Below are positions 11,806 to 26,300 of a DNA stretch of 64,000 nucleotides, piece by piece (position 1 is the first letter of the stretch; each line of letters opens with the position of its first letter). Both the position numbers and the translations under genes were made by a program. The notes beneath the pieces are model-generated. The model was not told the DNA's origin. It worked only from the letters and a program-made list of their open reading frames with translations, and searched no databases. The stretch comes from Ornithodoros turicata (lineage: Eukaryota > Arthropoda > Arachnida > Ixodida > Argasidae): NCBI RefSeq assembly GCF_037126465.1, contig NC_088203.1:103292668-103356667 (forward strand). Reading direction: 5' to 3'.

Positions 11806-14370
11806 AACGGGTGCCCTCCTTAGTGACTCTACTCATCTAATTGACACAACGGAACGAAGCAGAACGTGACATAACGGCGCCTGAGGCCATTTCTCAAGAG
11901 CGCCATTGGTTCTCCCCCTCCCCCTTATTCTTTCCTTTTTCGAATCATGTGTAGCCCTCCTCTTCAAAGTGCACAAGTGAGCACAGATGACACGCGGACT
12001 GTCTTCTTGACGGCAAAATAAAAGCGAATTAATTCGTGTGCACCATTTGGTCCGAGTTGGCACATCTTCCAGTATCTTTTTGTTCGTATTCAACATCGCC
12101 GTTGACTTTTAGTGCAGCAGACGACACTTCGCTACATCAAGGCCGCGGAGGCAGGCTCCCTCACACGACTGCCAAGATGAGGAAACTAAAAAGCCTCAAA
12201 AGGAAATGATAAATCATGAACATGTAGTCGTCGTTTCTTTGCTTTCTGATAAAATACACTGTCTGCGAAGCACGCAATATAAGGGTAATCAATCCTCGTT
12301 ACCACCAATCGACATCGATTACGTTTCGGTTATTCGGTCGTCTGCTGGTTAAATATTGCCCAGATAACCGGATTATGAGTTTCTCTCAACGCCGTTGTCA
12401 TGGCTTGCCTGACTGACGCCAAACCACAAAAGTTATAATATGCGGGTACGATTACTGCACAACATTTTAGCGGCAATCAGGTCTTCGCTACATCTCGCAG
12501 TCTCTGCCTTTGGCGGAACTCCGTTTAACACTTTGACTCCTTCTGCTAACGTAGTCAGTAGCTTTATGTCTGTCTTGTTAAGCAGAAGCGATCAACTTGT
12601 TTTTCAGCGTTGTCTGCTCTTTGGAACTTTGTTCTCACACTGCTCAGCAGTTTCCCTCGATCGCGCGATCATCCAGCTTGGCCTCAGAACAACGTTTATT
12701 TATAAAGTCCCAGACGCTCCAGACCGGACACTATAAAAAGAGTCGCACCATCGAAGCACACGTACAACATTGCTAAGGCTGTCATAATATGAAAACGTTC
12801 TATGACCAGAATATGTGCCCTGCTCGGTGTCTGCCATTTTCAACTTCCCGCCACAGATCAATATATTACCAAAGTCGGCTAACCGGCAGCGTACACAAAT
12901 AGCCACTTAATATAACCACAAAAAAATGCCATAAACGTCTCGGCACCGCTCTAATGCGAGATTTGAAACCCAAAACAAGTTGAGAGCACACCGGTGTGAG
13001 CACGAACGTGGTCAAGCACAGGCCGTGTAAACTATTACTGTACGAGTTTTCCCGAGCCACGATAGAAAACCGACGTTTCGTCAACAACTTGCATCTTATA
13101 GCTGGCTCAACTGTACCTTCAAAGACGCCCACTAACGAATGAACCACGAAGGAACCTACCTGTTTGATATCACCTGGCGTTTGTCCGCTAAAACAGTCGG
13201 CTTGTCCGATGTGGAGGGCACGTTTTTCAGGAGTCTCCTTCAAGTGTAAGCACAGGCGGTAGGTTGGACGACGTGGACACAACACAGAGGTAAAACTTGC
13301 ACAAAAACGAACTTATCCAAATATTTCTAGGCTCGCGGACAACTTTTGACATGGCGTCTAGCCGAGCTTCTCTCTTGGCTGCTCGATCGGGCGCGTCAGG
13401 TTAGACGGAAACGGAAATAGATACGCGCGATGCCGTATGCCGTTCCGGTGTCATATTTCTGCATCCGCCACAGTGTTTTCAGACTGCTTTAGTAAATACG
13501 AACTTCTCAGAAGAAAAAAAAGAAAAACCTTGTGTACTCTTGCTGTGAGGCCGACGCCGGGCGTGTTGCGTTGCGGACCGGTTCACGTGAAAGAGCGGCT
13601 GGGGAAGGGGGCAACACCCGCTGTCTTGCCGGTCTTGTCCAAAGGCTCCAAAGGTGATGAACTTGCACTGCTTGCACCAAGAGCAGTTTCCATTGCGATG
13701 CGTTTTGAATCGTTCCATAAACAACTCAACGTGTCAACAGTTCCAGAAACCCTTCTCAACTATCAAAATAGAAAACCACAAAGCACACAAAGTGAACCAT
13801 GTTTCTTTAATTCTCTTTTTTTTTTTTTCACAAATGAACAATAAAGTCAACTGATTTCTACAAGATTAAAATGGATTCTCAAAAATAGTGATGTGTGTTT
13901 TCGAACATGATAGTAACAGGAATACAAACATCATCCTACAAATGTTGACTAGTCTTTAGTCTCTTCCTGAGCAGTCTGTCAAAGAAGCTTGACACAGCAA
14001 CTATTGCTTTACCTTTTAAACACATAAAAACATGGCTCTTTAATGCTTTGACAAACGCTCCACAGTTCTTATCATTTGGAACACCCAACTTGTACTTTAA
14101 ATGTTTTTGTTACATTAACGTGTGACGAGAACATACACGTCGTCCTAACTCAACACTTTGGACCCTAGGGACAATCGAAATATGGCAATGACAACAGAGT
14201 GGATGATGACGGTGGCTCCCTTATGAGCGTTTGTGTCTGCCATTTGCAGACGGACCAAAACACTGAAGGCTGCATAGAAAAATACAAAGGGGGGGTCTGC
14301 AGCTGACGATGTTGATTCAAAATGGGTACAGAGTAGTAAAAAAAGGAAAAGATCCTGATCTGAGTGGACT
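11806..14370. other. No gene recognised; hnRNP 3' UTR probably at the right end
   Basis: The interval includes the 3' UTR of the hnRNP gene on its right side; no AATAAA on the minus strand stands out, only TTTAAT (ATTAAA) sites at 13805 and 14040. On the minus strand, an ATG at 12838 (MADTEQGTYSGHRTF) and a segment ending AAACAG|GTAGGT at about 13158 look exon-like but match no family I know. Confidence 0.35.
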
Positions 14371-17300
14371 TCACCGTTGGTACGGATGATACGTGTATGC
14401 TTGGGAAGCGGGCTTGCTGGCATCTCCACTGGCTGGTGTGGCAGCCTGGGTGCCATCTCCGTAGCCTGAGAAAATGTGGAGCAACACTCTCTATTTGCAA
14501 TTTCAATACACATAGACATCAATTCATGAGCTATCATATATGATCAGAGACTGGACTCTTGCAAACGGGCTTTGGCAGTGTATAAAAATGTAGTTGTTTG
14601 ACACAGCATTTCCAGCATTTTCTCTTTCTAACCTTTAATCATTAAAGGTTAGAAAGATAAAATGCTGGAAATTTTTCTTTTTTTTGTGTGTGTGTTTTTT
14701 TTTGGGGTAACACCTTATAGAGAACACAAATTCATCCTTACCTCCAGCTGCATTGTAGCCCCCTCCGTAAGTTCCGGTTCCACGCACTGGTCCATAGCCT
14801 GATGCTGCCTGATTGTAAGTGCCTGTCAATGCATGCAGCAAAATTTATCAATTACCATTGACCAATTTACCAATTACCACTGACACAGTCACAGAGTGCA
14901 TAGAAACAAATGCGCAGGCGCTTCCCAAAGTGGTATAAGGCACGTGGTTACGCCATTACCTGTATAAACCTAGTATTTACACAGGAAGGGAGTTGCCTCA
15001 GGACAGAAGCCGCCGATATTTCGAACAGAGACTGTTCTTCTTCTGGGCACCGTCCTCATCATTGGCATGGTATTTAAAGGGTTAGGTGTGACGTGTTTAA
15101 AGGTTCATGCGAATTGTGGGTCAACAGCCCGGAGGGAAGAAAGGTCCGTACGGGTTTTTACGGCGGGAGTGAATGGCTGCTTTGTTAGAGTGTTTGTCAT
15201 AATCCCCTCCACACTCTAACAAAGCAGCCATTCACTCCCGCCGTAAAAACCCGTACGGACCTTTCTTCCCTCCGGGCTGTTGACCCACAATTCGCATGAA
15301 CCTTTAAACACGTCACACCTAGCCCTTTAAATACCATGCCAATGATGAGGACGGTGCCCAGAAGAAGAACAGTCTCTGTTCGAAATATCGGCGGCTTCTG
15401 TCCTGAGGCAACTCCCTTCCTACATCTCTACCGGTTCGCTGGATTTCTACCCATCTAGTATTTACGCAGGTCTGCGGAACTTACATTTCCTGTTAACCAC
15501 ATGCAGTTCAATGTCGAGTGATACCCCGTGCTACTTTTTTTTTTTTACTCTTCATATAAGCGAAGCGCTCAATGTGCCAAATTTATGTGAAAAACCATGT
15601 GGCCTGTGAAGTGGAAAGCATTGGCTCATTTTTAACATGTTTTTCTATAAAAATCTAAAACCCTTTTGGTTAAAAAAATTGCTCCATATTTGCTCATTTT
15701 AGCTTACAGAACATTTGTATCACAGACCTTCTGAACTGCCTGAGTGCATCAAGATAGACTGTGCCACTTCAACCAGATTTCCTCTGCTAGACAGAGGGTA
15801 CCAGTCACTGGTACTTTTTGATTTTAACGTCTCTCAGTTCACTGTTGCAAAATCCTAGTGAGTGACTCAGTGCATTCATGATGGTTGATGTAATACAGCA
15901 GATTTTAGCTCGTTGAACGGACGGTCGCATCTGTCTCAGTCGATTTCTAAACTACACTGTTATTTCATTCCTACTGGTCCAAAGGACACAGAACCGAAAA
16001 TCCCACGTGAAAGAGGAGCACAGTTTGACTGTTATTCGATGGAATACATGACAAGAGCAGACAACGTCAATCCCTAAGAACCAATGAGGGCACGAGTTGA
16101 GAAAAGGAATGCTGCGGCCATCTCAGAGTTACGGGGCGTCTGGAAGGCCACCTTCCTCTGAGCGCCGCACTCTCACTCCTCCGCTTAGGGAGCGATGTCA
16201 TGCCACCACAGTTTCTGCAGCCGCGGCTGCGTTTATTTAATACCCGAGCATTTTTCGAACAAAAAAGTTATCCGGGTAGATTGTCAGCTGATGCCAAACA
16301 TAGTGGTATCGGTCTCAGATGCGGTTCCAGATGCGATTGTCCCTTTAAATCCAATTATTCAATTAAAAAAGGTCACATTAGGTTTCAAAGAAGCCGATAA
16401 TCGTTTGCTGATAAAACGTACACCTAAAACAAGCTTCAGGGACTTCCGATGTATTTAAATACCATTTTGATAGCCAAGCCAAGCCAAGCAAATGAAGATG
16501 TGGAGGGCCAAACAAGGGCATTACTGGACTTCCTAACTCTCCCTGACATGTGCAGATGCAATGCCAGCACACAAATAGCTACTGTGGGACTCTTCAGGCA
16601 TGATTCATACTCCGCTTTCCCTCCGCAGTGTGCAAAGCGGCTTGCACAAGTGCAAGTTCCATTTAATCAAATTATCCAATGTGGACCACTTCTGCAATCC
16701 AATTAAGCTTTCCCAATACATATTGAAATGTGTGCATGCTCCACGGGACACTTGAAATGGTTGGACTGTGTTGGCCATTATTGTCTTCTGAAAGGATGAC
16801 TCAAGTTCTAAATTTGAGGGTTTCAAAAATGCGCAAAAACTACGACGATAACTCACCAAAGCCAGCATACATCTGGGAGCTGTTGGGTGCAGCTGGGGGC
16901 ATGGCTGGATAACCTCCAAATCCAGATGCTGGAGCACCCCACTGTTGATATCCAGGATAGCCACCTGCTGCAGAAGGAAGCATGTGCTATTCGCGAGTTT
17001 CCGAAGCCTAAGGCTGCATACACTCGTGAAATCTATGCACAGCAGATAGTAAACTGCAGCGGGTGGATCAACAATGAGAAACAACACGACACAATTTGCC
17101 TCACCAACACCCAAGCAAAGAAACAATGATCCACTTTGAGTTTTCTCCTTGGACCGTTGTTTGGTAACTATATGTGCTCAATAACCATAACTGCATCATG
17201 GCATCCAGCCGCAAAGCGTCCGACAAATTAGAACGAAGTGAAGCGTAATCCCTGTCATCAAGGTGTCAGTGAAGACGTTATGCATGTAAAAGCACTAACA

Positions 17301-20300
17301 TGACCAAAAATTATTCATGGGAATATGAGCTGGCACTTCTGTATAGATGCTGACACATGGGGACACAACCTCAAAGTTAAAACTGGTGCCGGCTTTTAGT
17401 ATCACGCGGACAGTATGATGGATTTCGGACTGAAATATGTTTGGCACGTGCAAACTCAAAAAACTAAACTTTCCCAGAACAACAGAACCGCCAGACTATA
17501 TATAATGGAATCACCAAATGGAATATTTTAGTGGGACAGCTATATTACAGTAGAACCTCTTTATAGTAACTCCTCTTGTAGTAAAACTCTGCTTACAGTA
17601 AACGAGAACTGCGGTCCTGATAGAATCCCATACATTCAATGGCACACCTGATATAATAAAACTCCTGATCTAGTAAAATTTCATCATGGTCCCAGAGAGT
17701 TTACTACAAAGGGGTTCTACTGTACTAAGAGAGTTTCTTTTTTTATTTATTCCGTGTTAGATGTACAGATGTAGACAGATGGTGAGAGGACAGCAGGAAG
17801 CAGTGTGTCTGTGTGTGGGGGGGGGGGGGGATTACTGAGAAAGTGAATATAGCAAACGTGTCACACTTTTGTGCTGCACGCCCCGAGGAAAAGCATGCAC
17901 TCTTTCTCCATCATTCCTGTTGTAATGTTGCTGACTTAACTGAGAGTGGCACAACTGAAAGCATGGTGCGAAAGCCTCAGAGGTTTGGTTTTAGACCTTG
18001 GGTGGTTTCAGACGACATCACGAAAAAAAAATTCATTCATAACACACACAATCGCAGAAACAAGGACTGTTGCTGTCTACTTGCAGAGCTGCGTAATAAG
18101 AGGTCTATGCCATCTGGTCCCCACCACCATCTAGACATGGTAGCAGACGTGCTTCTTTCACCAGTGCACCGTGCCAGTCACCCGCAATGCAGATTTTTTA
18201 CGGCTGCTACTTACCAGGTGGGGCGATTGGTGGTGTGGGCCACGTTCCTGAAAATCATGTACAACACTTTCCCAGTGAAAAGTTCACACCACAAATGATG
18301 GCATAAACTTGGTTGCCTGCTTTTTATGACGGGTAACAAAATGTGTCCTGGCTTCCGACTGTGTTCTGTGTAATTCTGTGTAATGCATACAACACTGCTT
18401 GTACAACCTGTGTAACATGGTGTTTCACGTTTCTGGTTTCACGTGCGCTAGTAACAACAAAAACGAGACTTCCAAGAACTTCAAAAAGAAAAACTAATTT
18501 GCTGCAACAAGCGTAAGAAGACATAGTTAATTCTTTGTTAAAGCACTGTACAGACTTATGCCATTGCTCAGCAATGAGGCTGCAACCAATGAACCTATGT
18601 GATGTTTGGAAAATGTGGAGTCAGCCAAAAGGTCCAATTTAATAGTTTGATGTAAGCAACTCGTACTGTGCCACCAAGTGGCTGGCACCCTCGGCCAGAT
18701 TAAAACCTGCAGACCTGTCTCTAGGACACCCTGCAGGTAGTCCTACAGATTGACATGAGCCAGGCTTAGGCCACTAGAAGCTTTTGAACCCATGTCACAC
18801 CTACCCGTACCATCACCCCTACCTTCATAGGTCTTTACTGGGACTCCGTTTGCTGCACCCAAGAATAAAGGATGATTGAAGACTACAGAATCTCTTCCAC
18901 TGCCCACTTAGTCACCAAGCTACAACAAACTATGAATGCTCAGTAAACAAGCAATATGCACTGTGCAACTGACCATCCAAGAAATTCTGTCCCAGAACAA
19001 TTCCCAGTTTTCCAGGTTGGTAGACAACCCCATTAATGTAGCTGTCAGGAACCACAACCAGTACTTTCACAAAACGTACTTCACTTAGATTCCTTTTCAC
19101 CCTCACTAATGATTGCAGCTCCATTGCAGTTTTGATTGCAGCTCCACTGCAGGAGTTCTGGTGTACAGAGCATCCTGCAGAGGGCGTGAAACACAGAGCA
19201 CCACAGCTCCACCTATATGCCACTCGGTCTCTATGCACCTGTTATCTAAGTGGTGTCAGTGCTTACCCTGGTAGTTTGGAGCCACGGGTGCTCCATTCAT
19301 TGGGGGAGGAGGGGGACCACCTGATCCACCCCACCCCTGAGGGCCACCCCCACCAGCTGGACCTCCTCCATCTCCCCACGGCCCTCCACCCGGGCGCTTC
19401 ATTGGTGGGGGACGGGCATTCCTCGGCTCCGCACGTTTGCACTCCACCTGCACGGACACATGACGCAAAGTGAAAGTGCTGGAATTTTAATATTACCTAA
19501 AGATAATATATTTAAACTGCAAAGTCTGAAACAAGCCCTTGAGGTTGGCAACATGTCCCTGAGCTTGGAGGAAAAGACAAAAACGGACAGAACAGCAGAT
19601 CACCTTGCGCTGTTTCTTTTGTATTCTGTCCCTTTTGTCTTTTCCCTAAGCTCAGGAAGATGTTGTCATTATCGAGCATACATAGGGGTCTTCGTTTTTG
19701 GGTTTTAATGATTTTTCAAATTCGAGGGGTAAAAATCGGGCGTTACTATTTACACACGAGAATTCAGGAAGACATCGGGCGCTATGATCTCTGTTTGATA
19801 TGTCGTCGGGGAATTTTCGGGTGAAACGAAAGGCATATGAAACAAGCCGCTGCTGTGACAACGGGACAAGAAACAATAATCTTTATATTTCCGCTCGGAA
19901 CTGGAGAGTATTCAAACACTTGCCCGAGCTCCACAAAAGTTCGTCTTTGACTCCTGCAGGAGGGGATTGTAAATGGAGGACAAACGGGAGGGAGGAGGTT
20001 GTCATAAAATAGCTCTCTTTGCTGATATCATGATTCACTTTTCCCACGGTTTACCTAGAACAACAAGCTGAACGACCGCAACTATTTCGGGTAAATATCG
20101 GATTTTACCCGAATTCTTGAAAATTTGTTTGGTGGGGGGGGGGGGAAACTATCGTGAAAAATTGGGTTTAACGCGAAAACGAAGAACCCCCAACCACACA
20201 CCAGCTTGCTAGCCGATTATGATGAACAAAAACACGTGGCCAGCAAGCTGCGATGATACATCCTGCTTGTCAACCAGAATCCACAACAGAACTGTGTACC

Positions 20301-23300
20301 TGCTTATCTTTGATTTGGACGAATCGCTGCTGGGTCAGCTTGGAGACTGCATCTTCTCCTTCGAACACCAAGAATCCAAATCCTGTCATCAAAATAACAT
20401 ATTGTCCCTTCTATGAGCAAAGTTTCAAGCTTAAAAAGGAGCAAGGCATATAGCATTCGAGCCATCGCATGAGCCGTTTGCAATGTGAGATGCTACGAGG
20501 TCACGTGCAGCAAGCGCGATTCTGTCATTTTGCCGGATTTACAAGTCTCCCTTATAGATAAACAAAACATATTTACATCTAATGTGTTGCATGTCATGTG
20601 AAGCTATGTGCACATGTTTAGTAATGGAGTCAGTTTAGTCTGTGTGTAGAAGCAAACCAACACATATATACCTCAGAACATGGTTCCTAGTAATGTACTG
20701 CAATAATTAAATTCACTTCCATACCCAACAGGTAGTCCTCACAAAGATAAATTCTCTCTGATAACCTGACCAGATCTGAAAAACCACATCAGCAACATAA
20801 TAGAGGACTTTTGCCCATCTGATAGTGTGTACTGTGTCCATCCCAATGTATTGTGTTATAGAACAAACAAGCTTTGCTTTTTTCTTGAACAGAAGCATCA
20901 AGTTTGCCCTCCATGCAAGTAGAGGCCTACTGCGAGCAGGAAGTGATACAGCCATGAAAGGCACAAGTTTCATTTCTTCCCCTTTAAACCATTTAATGTT
21001 TCCAATACCACCCTCATGTTCAAATTTATTTTTTTAAGACTTCTCGGAGCTTTCTTTTGACTGCCTTCACCATTTTGTGCAATAAATATGGTGTGGAATA
21101 TTGTAAAAAAAAAAAAAAGAACAGAAGCATAACTCAATTTACTGGGCAAATAGCGTCGACAATAAGTATCCAGGCGGTATAAACTGCACCAGGTAATGTT
21201 ACTTCTGGAAATCAATCATTGCAGAGCTTGTAACTTTGTTACATTTTTAGCAACACAACTTAATCCAACTTCTCCGAGGTGTTTTCACTAACACTGGCAT
21301 CCTCTGCATCATACGGTAGGAAACACAAATTTTCTTCACATGTTCACAAGTATCACGAATAATTTCCTGCATGGACAGGCCCACTTCAGTATGCACCTCA
21401 GATTGCAAATGGCAGCCATGACACAAGCAGGTCAGCTTTCAACATAGGGTAGTTCCCTCCATTTTACTTGGGTCTTGCCCCATTACATGCTGCCCAGTTT
21501 TACTACTGTCTGAAAGTCTCTACATAAACATAAAAAGTGTTACGCATTTTGTGTACGCATAAGCTGTGCTTTAGTGAAATAAGTATAAAAGAAGCAGTAG
21601 AATTACATTTAAGAGTGCTTGAAACCATGCTTAACTCTTTCCTTACCGCGCCCAGAGAGTGTCGATCACCGGTGATCGATGGTTTGTGAGTCGCGCTACG
21701 CGGCCCTCCGAGCACATATGGGTAAGCGGTGACATTTGGTGGACAGCGCAGACACTGCAAATTCGGTTTCCGTTTTCGTTTTTAGCTCGTGGTAGCGATT
21801 GATGAAGCTGGCTCTGCGCAAGGAGGATTTTATCTTGGACGCGTTGTCGTCTTTCCGCGGCGCACCTCTTCTGCAAGCGTGCAATACTCTTAAGGTTGGT
21901 TTAGAGTCTGACGTAGTCTTTTCCCGCGTTCCGCGCCAACAGCTAGCGTTCGCTATGCCACACTTCCTCATCCTACCGGGATCACAGTCGGACACGATTT
22001 GGCGCAGCGCAATGAGACCACTACCGGATATTTTCGCATTTCGTCAGTGGGAAAGCCAGGTCCCCCAAACTCGCCTCGGAAAAAGCGTGCAACGAAGAAG
22101 GCCGCCACTAGATACCCCACTGTTGCTGTTCCGGATCACTTCAGCGCTGAGTTTAGCAGCAAAATGTTTTTGTTGTTTCTGCGAATGAATCTAGTCTTTA
22201 TATGTCCAAATAAAACGCATATAACAACTTTCTGTATCGTGTTTCACTTTTTGGTCCCGTTTTTAAACGTGTTGAGCGATCGGAAGGATCTAGTGCACGG
22301 CTGTATGCATCACATAGCGTACCTGTCGTACCAGGCGCCGCAGGCGCAGTCGTCTGTTTCTCCTTCGGTGACTTGGCCTGGCTTGGATTGTGCTTCAACT
22401 GGATCTTTAGCACGCTACAATCCAACGCAAGCCAACGTCTGGTAACAATGGGGTATCTAAGGGTGGCCTCCGGCATTGCACGCATCGGGATAGGAACAAA
22501 TACATGGGAAAATGGCGACCTTGGGGGACCTGGGGAAATCAGTCCCATCTGGTGGCTGTACACGCGTGCTGGAATCCCGACTAAAGACAGTCCGTGTTCC
22601 CCCATCATTGGCACTGTTATGTTTTTACTACAGTAATACGGTTGGTACCCACAAACATAGACAATGAATTGAAGAAGAAAGCCGCACGTCTTCCCAGCTG
22701 TTCTGCTTCTTTTTCTTGTCTCTGTAGTCCATCAGTCGTGTATTATATAGGCACGGATGTTCCTTAACAGGTCCGGCGAAAAGCTCAGTCGGCGACGCCA
22801 TGTTGGAAAATGAGAGTCCACCGGAGCCCATGCAGTGCACAGCTCGCTGGCCACTCTACTCCCCTGACGGCGGCTGACGTATGGAAACGTTGAGCGTATC
22901 TGCGTATCCGTATCCGCGAAACGTTGACGTATCCAAGCGTGTTGCCGACGAGCCGCGCTCCGCCGAGTGTTGTCGAACTATGAACTCAACAGCGGTGTTG
23001 CACTGCGCGGCGTTACGCCCTGCTCCGTCGGACTCTAAACCAGCCTTTATTTGAAGAGTGTTTGGGGTCGATTAGTTTATTAGAACACATATAACGACTC
23101 TGAACATGCTGGGCAACCAGAGTTTTGTCCTGAATATAAGGACATGTAAAACTTGCAATGTTGCTGTTATTCCTGCCTCAAAACCATACCGGGAGGTATG
23201 GAAAAGCGGTCAAATAGCAAAATGCCGTATAAGGACAGGAAAGCTGAGTTTGCAGGTAATGTTTTCTGCAGAAATTATGCTAATTTCTGTTTTACACCTT

Positions 23301-26300
23301 CAAGGAACTCTGTCACTCAATGGCATGCACGACAAGAGTGTCAACCTTATTTTCCACAACTCTGGAACATCTTGACATTTGCAGACATTACTAAAGAAAA
23401 AAAATTGCCGCATTTTGTACATTTTGGAATTTCTAGCCCAATATTTTTCTTCGACGTACAGGCATATCTTCACCAGTATTCGGCTGTTTGCACAGATTTC
23501 TTTTCTGTGTTCCGAAAATTAATTTTGGAAATACATAGATAGCTTCTTTTCTAAAACCTATATCATTTGATGGGACGCTCAGTTAGGCAGTCTCCTTTAT
23601 AGCAGCCTATTCTAATGTGATACTGACAGCCACAAAAACTATATGTATTTGTCGAACCTCCCGAAAACGGTCGTTTTTGCCGCGGTAAGGAAAGAGTTAA
23701 TAAATCAAGCAGTCTATCAGGACTTACGACGCACTAACCTAAGAATTCGAATGCTGGGAGCAGATAATAGGAAAATCATGCTTTGTGTTAATACAGACTA
23801 TTAGCAGAAATACAGCCCGAAATATCAACCAAAACAGTCGATGTAGAAGAAGACAGATGTTTCGGGTCACTGAAACTTTGAATTGCGCGAGCATTAGCCA
23901 GTCGGCACCAGTTTTACAGTCCAATTAGCGCCAGTTCTAAGCACCCGCAGAACATCTGCCTTACCTCGACTAGAGATACTAGTTAGTGGAGGTTGTAAAA
24001 ATGAAAATGGTTTCACAAGTCCGGTAAAAGATACAGGGCAGGATGGATAGGAAGTATGAAAGGACAGAAATCAAAGTTAGAAAAGCCTAACCAATCCCAT
24101 ACCTGCAACCGAATGTATGCATTACAGAATTCCATATCAAGCCTGACACCACCAAAGGTGATTGGGCGATAATTCCCTCAGCTACACCTGCCCAGCAGGG
24201 AAGTTTCCGGAACCTCCATGCAACAGGATGGGCTACGGATAATCCTACCTCGAAAGAGACGACTACAATCCAAGGACCACTACTAGCCCCAGTTAGAATG
24301 CCTTGGCGTTCATGCAATGCCAATCTACTTAAAGAGTTCTAGGTTAATTTCTAGACTTTCTAAATTCTAGTCTAATTTGTAGGTCTAGATCTCATTACCA
24401 TTGGGGACTGCCCTGCGCACTTTCTTGCATCAGTGCCGCCACTGGCTTTTGCCTGCGCCCGACGCCGTCTCAGAACATGAATCATGTGTACGGCCGAACA
24501 TGAGCCACATGCGGAACAAGAAAACCCATCGTCCACATGTCAACTTAATTTACAATCCTATCTAAGCTTGTAACATGCTATTCACTCTTAAAATTTGCAC
24601 AGCTAAAAAAAAAAAAAAAATGAAAGGACAGGTAAGCAAAGGCTCCAGCATCAACAATGCCAGCACACATCCCACGTGTGCACACATGGCAAACAGTGGT
24701 TGCACAAAGTGTTTTACATTGCAAATACTCTCGTAGCCAACCCTTACTGTTGTAGACAAGACAAGCACAAGTAAACTGACAGCTTGTTACTATACTGGTA
24801 GCCGTTAATTTTCGTGATTCTAAGCACCTTCCTCAAACGCTAAACTCAGTTAACTAAACCCCGTTTCACATGAAGAGTTCAAACAGTTTTAAGCTGTCGT
24901 GGTGGTTATCATAAATGTTGAGGCACACTTGCATAGCACAATTTATAGTATAATTCTGCATTATAACAGACACTGAAGAGTCTCTCTCTCTTGAGATAAT
25001 AAAGTAATACATAGGTACGATCATAATAGTGCAATACGACACTTATTACGTGAACATACAAACTGTTCTCTCTTCCTATATTACAAACAGTTAGCATCGA
25101 GGGGTTCTCAGAACCACGAAAACACTGGCAGATGGCAAATTACATTCTAAGAGTTCACTAGTATTACTGGTCTTGCACAAAGCTCATTCATGACTAAAAG
25201 ACTGTACAAAACTGTGGCACGAGCTTAGAGTAATACCGGTACATACCTCTGGAACGCTGCTGTTCATGATCAAACATAATGACTACTTCCACGACCTGAA
25301 ATAATAGTGAGAACCATTTAAAGCCAGAAAAATGATGTCACATACTTCGATGCTCGCAGACACATCACAAAATATTTGGATTAAATTCTCAGCCAATGAT
25401 TAATTATTGAATTTGGCAGCACGTGCTTTCGCTGGGGTGGCATCATTGTTAGCAACTTCCACTTTCTGTTCTGCGGAGCAACGAAGCTACTGACAAAACT
25501 AGCTTGTTACGTTTTACGGTGTCTCAGAACCATTCCCAACCACAGTTATCTCAATTGCACACCCCTGTGACATCTGCCACAATGCGGTTGCCCCTGCTTA
25601 AGTCACAGTAAAGCCGAAAGTAAATGCGCCATTCATTTTTCATTATTTATCTCGGCACTCTAGCGGATGAAATTTTCCGTGCCGCATTTTCACATAACCT
25701 GCAGTAAAATCTGTTGTGGCACATTATGACCTTAGTTGTTGATTAGCCATACAAACTCTAATCATCATCAACATCATCGTAACAGTAGAATGTCAACATT
25801 TGGGCTTTGTATTTGGTGTTCAAAATTTCTCAATTTAATCTTCATTAACATACACAAAGAACAATCGCTACAACAAACTATAATAGTTTCAAATATCATT
25901 ACTGTCCGTTCCAAGCTTTGACACTGCATAATGTGTGTGCTCAAAGGATGTTTAACCCTTTCCGGTCCTAAGACAGAGTATCGCATAGTTCATGTGCAAT
26001 GATAACCCCACTGCCATTTCACTGCCTGCCCACAAGTGTTTATACAAATGTGTTTGTACTACAAATATGTTTTGCTGAAACATGGCAGTCCTCCATTCCC
26101 GCTGTGTAGACTGCCATATGTCAATCTTTCAAGTTCATAGGCACCTTGTGGCTTTATGTTGCATTTGTCTGTATTCCAGCCTCAGAACAGTGTGCTCCTC
26201 ATGTTTCATTATTTCAACAGTGCCACGCAGAAGTGATCCTTTTGTGCATTTTTGCATGGTGGTTGAATATGTGAGATAGTGCAACAGTTCTGAGAAGGGA

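Noticed and set aside
13437..13844. 135-codon plus-strand ORF as a gene
   Set aside because: No recognisable domain, ends in a T-run; cysteine spacing does not fit a THAP finger.
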